From Anaerolineae bacterium (GTDB lineage Bacteria > Chloroflexota > Anaerolineae > B4-G1): a stretch of 6,695 nucleotides of DNA. A program made the position numbers and the translations under genes. The notes under the pieces are model-generated. The model saw only the letters and a program-made list of their open reading frames with translations. It was not told where the DNA came from and searched no databases. The stretch spans positions 1-6,695 of the forward strand of contig JAUWOI010000249.1 in NCBI GenBank assembly GCA_030612185.1, given 5' to 3'. Shown here piece after piece: positions 1 through 4,871 of this stretch (positions are counted from its first letter, which is position 1; every line of letters starts with the position of its first letter).

Positions 1-210
1 CTGCCCCCCCCCTGCCCCACCTGGGTCACCGGCGATGTCGTCTACCTCCGCTTCCACGGCTCTGCGGTGGTCTATGGGAGACGGTATGGACGCGCAGGGC
101 TGCAATCTTGGGGTGCACGTATCCAGGAATGGCTATACGAAGGCCGGCGAGTCTACGCCTACTTCAACAACGATGCCTTCGGCTTCGCGTCCCGGTATGA
201 TCAGACCTGA
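1..210 (+). CDS. DUF72 family protein, C-terminal part (5' end outside window)
   Basis: Frame 1 is open from the first base to TGA at 208-210 and encodes 69 residues. The translation contains the pattern that closes DUF72 (YecE-like, TIM-barrel fold) proteins: VVYLRFHG at about residues 13-20, a YGRRYGRAGLQSW segment, IQEWLYEGRRVYAYFNND, then GFA. Family members usually continue after FNND..G.A with roughly ten more residues (often an NAxxL helix). Here the protein ends SRYDQT, and the last three codons plus the stop lie inside the inverted repeat at 203-248, so the C-terminus may have been shortened or replaced by that repeat. The biochemical role of DUF72 is not established, so none is given. 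The start and most of the gene lie upstream. A run of nine C at 4-12 encodes three prolines. The family call is firm; the truncation is inference. Confidence 0.87.
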   Translation: MPPPCPTWVTGDVVYLRFHGSAVVYGRRYGRAGLQSWGARIQEWLYEGRRVYAYFNNDAFGFASRYDQT

Positions 211-248
211 CAGGTTTTTTGCCCAATTCGTGGAAACCTGTCAGGTCT
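203..248. repeat. 15-bp perfect inverted repeat with 16-nt spacer
   Basis: The left arm AGACCTGACAGGTTT (203-217) is exactly complementary to the right arm AAACCTGTCAGGTCT (234-248). The spacer is 218-233, and two G-T wobble pairs at its edges could lengthen the RNA stem. The element begins inside the DUF72 gene and contains its TGA stop. I remember similar ACCTGACAGGT...ACCTGTCAGGT palindromes as frequent dispersed repeats in Chloroflexota genomes; this has not been checked. It could act as a REP-like or miniature mobile element, or as an mRNA 3'-end stabilising hairpin. It is not a standard intrinsic terminator: its T-run (215-220) lies in the arm and loop, and no T-tract follows the right arm. 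Confidence 0.85.
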
Positions 249-307
249 TGACGCCAAAACGGGAATTGCTGTGCGCCCTGCACGGCGGCGCTCGTCTCTC
301 CCCCAAT

Positions 308-336
308 TTGGTATTCCCCGCAGCCTGTTGTATAAT
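308..336 (+). promoter_or_regulatory. sigma70-type promoter for the Trm112-like gene
   Basis: A perfect TATAAT lies at 331-336, with TTGGTA (4 of 6 matches to TTGACA) at 308-313 and the ideal 17-bp spacer. Transcription would be expected to start near 342-345, only 3-6 nt before the ATG at 348. The mRNA would therefore be leaderless or nearly so, which agrees with the absence of a Shine-Dalgarno sequence there. The surrounding DNA is AT-richer than the flanking genes. Confidence 0.7.
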
Positions 337-347
337 CCTCTATTAAG

Positions 348-881
348 ATGCACAGTTATCTGATCGAAATGCTGGAATGTCCGGTTTGTCACGGCGAACT
401 AGCCTGGACCGTCACCGAGCGCCGTGGGAATCGCATTGAGAAGGCAGAGGCACATTGCGTGGCGTGCGCTGCTACCTATCCTGTCCGCGAAGGCATCGGT
501 CTTTTTCTCACGCCGGATCTGCCACGCAATGACCTCTGGGAACAGGTAGATAGCCAGTTGCCCAATATTGAGCAACCCGGCGATCTGCTACAAGAACTAC
601 GACGCATTGTCGCCGGGACTTTCCTGGCCATCTCACACTTCTTTCCAGAGAAGGACGAAGCCAACGCAGCGATAATTCGCCAGGCAGGGCTATCTGCACT
701 ACTGTTCCGCCGTTCGGCGCTGGAGCATTTCGCCTCGGCTGGCTGGCAGGTGGACGTAGCCAACGCATGCCAGGCGAAGGCACATCCCACGCCACGCGGC
801 GTGCTAATGGAAGGAGCCGGTATTGATGCTCTTCCGGTGGCGGAGACGATACTAGAGTGGTGCGTGTTCGTTGCACACTGA
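348..881 (+). CDS. Trm112-like zinc ribbon joined to a methyltransferase C-terminal remnant (probable internal deletion)
   Basis: The 177-residue product starts with a Trm112/YcaR-type zinc ribbon. The likely zinc ligands are C11 and C14 (CPVC) and C37 and C40 (CVAC), followed by the typical YPVREGIGLFL at residues 44-54. After RNDLWEQ (60-66) the sequence passes directly into LPNIEQPGDLLQELRRIVAGTF (71-92), which resembles the late part of a class I SAM-dependent methyltransferase fold (the 'xNI.dP..LL.ElrRvl..G' strand-helix region). The remainder (to residue 177, ending PVAETILEWCVFVAH) reads as the distal end of such an enzyme. No glycine-rich SAM-binding motif I exists anywhere in the protein, so the catalytic core appears to be missing, in frame, around residues 66-70. 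Trm112 domains commonly accompany or activate methyltransferases; this product is unlikely to methylate anything alone. The start is fixed by the promoter at 308-336 with an almost absent leader. It may be a decaying gene or a stand-alone partner protein. Confidence 0.75.
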   Translation: MHSYLIEMLECPVCHGELAWTVTERRGNRIEKAEAHCVACAATYPVREGIGLFLTPDLPRNDLWEQVDSQLPNIEQPGDLLQELRRIVAGTFLAISHFFPEKDEANAAIIRQAGLSALLFRRSALEHFASAGWQVDVANACQAKAHPTPRGVLMEGAGIDALPVAETILEWCVFVAH

Positions 882-907
882 GCAGATATTATAAACGACC
901 AAGACAA

Positions 908-915
908 TAAGGAGG
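908..915 (+). promoter_or_regulatory. strong Shine-Dalgarno of the M32 carboxypeptidase gene
   Basis: TAAGGAGG at 908-915 lies five nt before the GTG at 921 and decides in favour of that start. The same gap holds TATTAT (887-892, 5 of 6 matches to a -10 hexamer), but no acceptable -35 lies 16-18 bp upstream, so a separate promoter here is only a weak possibility. Confidence 0.85.
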
Positions 916-920
916 CAAAC

Positions 921-2426
921 GTGAGCACTAGCCTTGAACAACTAAAAGAACGCCTGGCACAGGTATCAGATCTCGGCGCCGCCGCTGCTGTCCTGGGATG
1001 GGATCAGCAGGTGAACATGCCCCCCGGCGGCAGCGACACCCGCGCGCACCACCTGGCGACGGTGACAGCCCTCGCCCATAGCCTCTTCGTGGCCGACGAG
1101 ACCGGCCAACTGATTGAGGAGGCCGCCGCCGAGACCGCCGGCCTACCCCACGACTCCGACGATGCCAGCCTGGTGCGCGTGGCCCGGCGCGAGTACGAAA
1201 AACTGCGCCGCGTGCCAGAATCGCTCGTAGCCGAGCGCGCCCGCGCCTTCGCGCTGGCCTTCGAGGCCTGGCAACAGGCCCGCGCCGAGTCCGATTTCGC
1301 CCACTTCCGGCCACACCTGGAACGCGTCGTGGACCTCAGCATCCAGTACGCCGAGGCGCTGGGGTACGCGGACTGCCTTTACGACGCCCTTCTGGACCGG
1401 TACGAGCCGGAGATGAAGACGGCCCAGGTGGCGCAGGTTTTCGAGGAGATGAAGACCAGCCTGATCCCTCTCGTCCAGGCCATCACCGAGCGCGGCAAGC
1501 CCGTAGACGATACGATCTTCGGTCAGGAATATCCCGAGCAGGCCCAATGGGACTTCGGGTTGCTTGTGCTGCGGGACATGGGCTTCGACTTCGAGCGCGG
1601 GAGGCAGGACCGCTCCCCCCACCCCTTCACCACTGGTTTCTCACCCCACGACGTGCGTATCACCACGCGCATCCTGCCAGACCATTTCCAGTCCGCCCTC
1701 TTCGGTACCGTACACGAGGGAGGCCACGCGCTCTACGAGCAGGGGATGCGTATCGAAATCGGCCGCACCCCGCTATTTGACGGCGTTTCCTTCGGCGTCC
1801 ACGAATCCCAGTCCCGTCTCTGGGAGAACATCGTCGCCCGCAGCCGGGACTTCTGGACCCACTACTTGCCCAGACTGCGCAAGTTCTTCCCCCAACAACT
1901 GGCGGGGGTAGACCTGGATACCTTCTACCGGGCCATCAACAAGGTCGAGCCCTCCTTAATCCGCGTCGAAGCCGACGAGGTTACCTACAACCTGCACATC
2001 TTCCTGCGCTTCGAATTGGAGCAGGAACTGTTGGAGGGACGGCTGGCGGTGGCTGACCTGCCGCAGGCGTGGAACGCGAAAATGAAGGAGTACCTGGGCA
2101 TCAGACCTCCCAACGATGCGCAGGGCGTGCTCCAGGACGTTCACTGGTCCGGTGGCTCTATGGGCTACTTCCCCACCTACGCTCTGGGGAACCTGCTCTC
2201 GGTGCAATTCTACAATCAGGCACTGGAGGAGATGCCCGACCTGCCGGAGCAGATCGCGCGGGGGCAGTTCGACGCGCTGCTGGCCTGGCTGCGCGACAAC
2301 ATCCACACACACGGCAAGAAGTTCACGCCCACTGAACTGGTGAAGCGCGTCACCGGCGGGGAGATGAGCGCCGCCCCCTTCCTGGCCTACCTGCAGGAGA
2401 AGTACACCGGGATTTACGGGCTGTGA
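921..2426 (+). CDS. M32 family metallocarboxypeptidase (thermostable carboxypeptidase 1 type)
   Basis: The 501-residue product has the usual length of family M32 (Taq/Pfu carboxypeptidases), which are cytoplasmic zinc enzymes that remove C-terminal amino acids from peptides with broad specificity. The N-terminus has the expected LGWDQQVNMPPGG segment (about residues 25-37). The HEXXH zinc site is HEGGH at 265-269, inside GTVHEGGHALYEQ. The third ligand is probably E295 in GVHESQSRLWEN; the 30-residue distance from the first His equals that of the Pyrococcus furiosus enzyme. Further family blocks are IRVEADEVTYNLHIFLRFELE and, near the C-terminus, DVHWSGGSMGYFPTYALGNL. There is no signal peptide. 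It starts at GTG behind a strong ribosome binding site and ends one base before the next gene's ATG, so the two are probably co-transcribed and translationally coupled. All catalytic elements are present and it should be active. Confidence 0.96.
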   Translation: MSTSLEQLKERLAQVSDLGAAAAVLGWDQQVNMPPGGSDTRAHHLATVTALAHSLFVADETGQLIEEAAAETAGLPHDSDDASLVRVARREYEKLRRVPESLVAERARAFALAFEAWQQARAESDFAHFRPHLERVVDLSIQYAEALGYADCLYDALLDRYEPEMKTAQVAQVFEEMKTSLIPLVQAITERGKPVDDTIFGQEYPEQAQWDFGLLVLRDMGFDFERGRQDRSPHPFTTGFSPHDVRITTRILPDHFQSALFGTVHEGGHALYEQGMRIEIGRTPLFDGVSFGVHESQSRLWENIVARSRDFWTHYLPRLRKFFPQQLAGVDLDTFYRAINKVEPSLIRVEADEVTYNLHIFLRFELEQELLEGRLAVADLPQAWNAKMKEYLGIRPPNDAQGVLQDVHWSGGSMGYFPTYALGNLLSVQFYNQALEEMPDLPEQIARGQFDALLAWLRDNIHTHGKKFTPTELVKRVTGGEMSAAPFLAYLQEKYTGIYGL

Positions 2427-2427
2427 G

Positions 2428-3762
2428 ATGAAAAGAAACTCGATTCCCGATTCCCGAATCCCCAATCCCGATCTCCGAACCCAAACCGAAGCCCCCCCAC
2501 ACTCACGCCCCATCCCCGGCCTGGCGGAATATCTGCCGGAGGAGTTCATCCTGCCCCACTACAGCGGCTACTCCATCGCCAACCTCGCCGCCACCATCGC
2601 TGGGTTGCTGGACGTGGAACTATCAAGCGGTGCGCCGCCGCTCCCCGCCCACCTCTGGGCCGACCTGGCGACGGGCGTGCGGAGCGTCGTGCTCGTCATC
2701 CTCGATGCGGTGGGCTACTTGCACCTCCGGCGCATGCTATCTGAGGAAGACTCCGCCTTCCGCCGATTGGCCCAGGCAGGCCGGATCGTCCCTCTCACCT
2801 CCGTCTTTCCCTCCACCACCGTCGCCGCGCTGACAACGCTCTGGACCGGGCAGACGCCGCTCGGCCACGGCTTCCTCGGCACCAAACTGCTGCTCTCCGA
2901 TCAGGGAGTGCTGGCCAATATGCTGCATCTCTCCCCGGCTGCCCATAGACAGTCTGAGGAACTGCTGAATTGGGACTGGGAGCCGGAGGAGTTCGTCACC
3001 GTGCCCAGCCTGGCACAGCAGTTGACCGCCAACGACGTACAGGCCGTCGCCCATACCCACCTGCCCTTCATCGGAGACGGCCTCACCCGCATCTTCCTGC
3101 GTGGAATGACGAGCGTTCAGGGCCACGTCGGATTCATCGACATGTGGATCAACCTGCGCCGCACACTCATCGAGCGACGGGGAAAACCGCTTTTCGCCAG
3201 TGCTTACTGGGGTAACACCGACACCATCGCTCACCTCTACGGCCCGGATGGAGAGCGCTACCAGGCCGAACTGCGCCACCTGGCCCGCTCATTTGAGGAG
3301 GACTTCTTGGCCCCCCTCCCAACGGTGGCGCGAGAGGGAGCACTGCTCATCATCACGGCCGACCACGGCCAGACCGCGACGCCGCCCGAGCGGGCCGTGC
3401 GTCTCTCCGACCACCCGGTCCTCCAGCAGACGCTGCTCCTCCCCCCGGCCGGCGAGCCACGTGCCGCCTATCTCTACGTCCGCCCCGGCCAGGCCGAGAC
3501 TCTGCGCACCTACGTCACCAAGCGGTTGCCCGACCGCTTCCTGCTCGTGGAGATGGAACAGGCACTGGCGGCGGGACTCTTTGGCCCCGAGAAGCCCACC
3601 CCCGAGTTGCGGGCCCGCCTGGGCGACTTCTTGCTCCTGGCGCGGAACGACAGCCGTCTCATCGTCGAGGAGGAGAAAGTGCCAATCCACAGCCACCACG
3701 GCAGCCTGACGCAGGAGGAGATGCTCGTGCCGCTGTTGATGGTGCGGCTGGACGGGCTATAA
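2428..3762 (+). CDS. alkaline-phosphatase-superfamily phosphodiesterase / nucleotide pyrophosphatase-like protein
   Basis: The 444-residue product matches the type I phosphodiesterase/nucleotide pyrophosphatase branch of the alkaline phosphatase superfamily. Expected two-metal and nucleophile positions are visible: D93 in VILDAVG, T131 in FPSTTVAAL (probable nucleophile), D265 and H269 in GNTDTIAHLYGP, D312 and H313 in TADHGQ, and H424 in SHHGSLTQEEMLVPL. A metal-dependent phosphodiester or phosphomonoester hydrolase is therefore likely; the substrate cannot be read from sequence. No clear signal peptide or membrane anchor is seen, so it is probably cytoplasmic. The ATG at 2428 lies one base after the M32 stop without a convincing Shine-Dalgarno, which suggests translational coupling. 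No other ATG, GTG or TTG exists in frame before the conserved region begins (about residue 35). Residues 5-18 or so are encoded by a heptamer tandem repeat and are low-complexity, probably an added, non-structured extension. Confidence 0.88.
   Translation: MKRNSIPDSRIPNPDLRTQTEAPPHSRPIPGLAEYLPEEFILPHYSGYSIANLAATIAGLLDVELSSGAPPLPAHLWADLATGVRSVVLVILDAVGYLHLRRMLSEEDSAFRRLAQAGRIVPLTSVFPSTTVAALTTLWTGQTPLGHGFLGTKLLLSDQGVLANMLHLSPAAHRQSEELLNWDWEPEEFVTVPSLAQQLTANDVQAVAHTHLPFIGDGLTRIFLRGMTSVQGHVGFIDMWINLRRTLIERRGKPLFASAYWGNTDTIAHLYGPDGERYQAELRHLARSFEEDFLAPLPTVAREGALLIITADHGQTATPPERAVRLSDHPVLQQTLLLPPAGEPRAAYLYVRPGQAETLRTYVTKRLPDRFLLVEMEQALAAGLFGPEKPTPELRARLGDFLLLARNDSRLIVEEEKVPIHSHHGSLTQEEMLVPLLMVRLDGL
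2441..2482. repeat. degenerate heptamer tandem repeat (six copies, consensus about CGAWTCC)
   Basis: Six consecutive 7-base units start at 2441: CGATTCC, CGATTCC, CGAATCC, CCAATCC, CGATCTC, CGAACCC. The array lies 13 bases after the ATG of the phosphodiesterase gene and is translated (SIPDSRIPNPDLRTQ). Because 7 and 3 share no factor, three units give a 7-residue period, and gain or loss of one unit would shift the reading frame. It resembles the short tandemly repeated heptanucleotides described in filamentous cyanobacteria; kinship is not claimed. Confidence 0.75.
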
Positions 3763-3763
3763 T
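3736..3763 (+). promoter_or_regulatory. promoter-like sequence overlapping the stop of the phosphodiesterase gene
   Basis: TTGATG (3736-3741, TTGA matching the -35 consensus) and a perfect TATAAT (3758-3763) are separated by 16 bp. The TAA stop codon of the upstream gene (3760-3762) is part of the -10 element. The transcription start would fall near 3770, just before the AAAGGAG ribosome binding site (3774-3780) of the next gene. This would let the membrane protein gene be expressed apart from the M32/phosphodiesterase pair. Inferred from sequence only. Confidence 0.5.
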
Positions 3764-3786
3764 GGCAGCGGCCAAAGGAGCATCCA

Positions 3787-4785
3787 ATGGACGAACATGA
3801 ATTTCTACTGAGCAAGATCGAGGAATGGGTGGGAGAAGGATTGATCTCCCCTGAGCAGGCCGAGGCCTTGAAGCGGAGGGAAACAGAGAGGGCAACGGTA
3901 TCGGTGACGACACGCCGGGTGAAAGCCGATGAGATCTTTGTTTATCTCGGCAGCCTGGTCATCTTCCTGGCGCTGGCCTTCCTGGTGGGGCTGAACTGGA
4001 GGACACTGGGGAGCACAGGCAGGATACTCTCGGTGCTCTTACCCACAGTTGTTATGCTGGCGCTGGGCTGGCGGCTGCGCGGTTCGGAGCGTGCGCGGCT
4101 CAGGCGGGGGGCGCAGGCCTTGTGGCTGGGGGGCTGCTTGCTGAGCGGGCTAGTCTCCGGGGTGACCTTCTATGAGTTGGAACTCATCACCGAGGTGCCT
4201 TTGTTGGTCCTGGTGGCCTGTCTGTTGGCGACAGGTGTGGCTGGAGTTGCCTTCGTGCTGGTTCCCAGCATCGCCCAGAGCGTCGCTTTCCATCTTTGCG
4301 GCAGCGCCGCGTTTTTTGCGTTTCTTATCTGGTTGGAGGAGACCTTTCCGCCCCTCAACCCTTGGCGCAACTTGATGGTCGGCCTGGTGCCTGGCGGCTT
4401 ATTTCTGGCGCTCTCGGAGTGGCTGCGAGCGAGGGAGAGAAAGCGGCTGGTGGTGGTATCCCGCATCTTTGGAGCCCTGATCGTCCTGGGGTCCCCCTTC
4501 TTCCCGGCCATGGAAGACTACGCTGTAACCTGGCACAAGACGGCGATGGAAAGCATAGCGTTTCTGACCAGCATCGCCTTCATCGCTGCCAGCGTGAAAC
4601 GGCAGTCGCAGACCTTCCTCTATAGCGGAGCGGCCTTCCTTCTCTTCCTGATCACCTATGTGAACTTTGAACACTTCGCCGACAGAATCGGGATGCCCAT
4701 CACATTGCTCATCATCGGGGCGGCGCTCATCGGGTTGGGCTTGGGAACAGGGCGGCTAAGCAAGCGCATGCAGGCTCCCCGATAA
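3787..4785 (+). CDS. DUF2157-like polytopic membrane protein
   Basis: The 332-residue product begins with a short soluble helical segment, FLLSKIEEWVGEGLISPEQAEAL (about residues 6-28), typical of DUF2157-type proteins, followed by a charged stretch. From about residue 50 hydrophobic segments follow, roughly at 50-68, 76-95, 108-128, 136-157, 160-182, 195-213, 225-238, 255-275, 279-293 and 303-321, giving 8 to 10 membrane spans. Basic clusters (RLRGSERARLRR, RARERKR) between spans suggest cytoplasmic loops. The C-terminus is short and basic (RLSKRMQAPR). No catalytic motif is apparent and the function of the family is unknown; it is not assigned one here. The start is supported by AAAGGAG six nt upstream. 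It lies 24 nt after the phosphodiesterase gene and may be read both from the upstream operon and from the promoter at 3736-3763. Family assignment rests on N-terminal pattern and topology. Confidence 0.72.
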   Translation: MDEHEFLLSKIEEWVGEGLISPEQAEALKRRETERATVSVTTRRVKADEIFVYLGSLVIFLALAFLVGLNWRTLGSTGRILSVLLPTVVMLALGWRLRGSERARLRRGAQALWLGGCLLSGLVSGVTFYELELITEVPLLVLVACLLATGVAGVAFVLVPSIAQSVAFHLCGSAAFFAFLIWLEETFPPLNPWRNLMVGLVPGGLFLALSEWLRARERKRLVVVSRIFGALIVLGSPFFPAMEDYAVTWHKTAMESIAFLTSIAFIAASVKRQSQTFLYSGAAFLLFLITYVNFEHFADRIGMPITLLIIGAALIGLGLGTGRLSKRMQAPR

Positions 4786-4792
4786 GTGGGCA

Positions 4793-4817
4793 AGGTGCAA
4801 CGCACTTTCTGAAGTGC
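4793..4817. repeat. truncated copy of the GTGCAACGCACTT palindrome
   Basis: These 25 bases are identical to 4819-4843, giving a 26-bp direct repeat period; with the preceding bases the match extends to 28 bp with one difference. This copy lacks the last nine bases of the palindrome, so only the inner stem GCACTT / AAGTGC (loop TCTG) can form. It starts eight bases after the stop of the DUF2157-like gene. Confidence 0.9.
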
Positions 4818-4818
4818 C

Positions 4819-4852
4819 AGGTGCAACGCACTTTCTGAAGTGCGTTGCACCT
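4819..4852. repeat. complete palindrome, 15-bp arms and TCTG loop
   Basis: The left arm AGGTGCAACGCACTT (4819-4833) and the right arm AAGTGCGTTGCACCT (4838-4852) are perfectly complementary around a 4-nt loop. It would form a very stable hairpin in RNA or a cruciform in DNA. It is followed by GATCTAAAAGGAGG and not by a T-run, so it is not a canonical intrinsic terminator on the + strand, although it could slow polymerase or protect the upstream mRNA. The hairpin ends only six bases before the ribosome binding site of the next gene. I recall similar GCGTTGCACCT palindromes as dispersed repeats in Chloroflexota; this is unverified. Confidence 0.92.
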
Positions 4853-4858
4853 GATCTA

Positions 4859-4866
4859 AAAGGAGG
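4859..4866 (+). promoter_or_regulatory. strong Shine-Dalgarno deciding the GTG start at 4872
   Basis: AAAGGAGG at 4859-4866 lies five nt before GTG 4872-4874. This start gives one uninterrupted frame to the window end, and the hydrophobic segment begins about 15 residues later as expected for a membrane protein. The site sits directly behind the palindrome at 4819-4852. Confidence 0.85.
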
Positions 4867-4871
4867 GGAGA

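Noticed and set aside
248..276. TTGACG at 248-253 as a -35 element
   Set aside because: Five of six matches, but the expected -10 position (271-276) reads GTGCGC; the promoter at 308-336 is far better.
35..346. Open frame of 103 codons on the + strand over the DUF72 end and the intergenic region
   Set aside because: It overlaps the recognisable DUF72 frame out of phase, runs through the inverted repeat and the promoter, and has no recognisable protein pattern.
1143..1622. 159-codon antisense frame inside the M32 gene
   Set aside because: It mirrors codon structure of a well-conserved gene in GC-rich DNA, has no ribosome binding site and no family pattern. The same holds for the other antisense frames over 476-928, 1956-2549, 2737-3279, 3289-3699 and 5412-6014.
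4790..4852. CRISPR-like array
   Set aside because: Two copies with a 1-base gap and no spacers; it is a duplicated palindrome.
4819..4871. Intrinsic terminator after the DUF2157-like gene
   Set aside because: The hairpin is strong but no T-tract follows on the + strand; the downstream bases are GATCTAAAAGGAGG and serve as a ribosome binding site.
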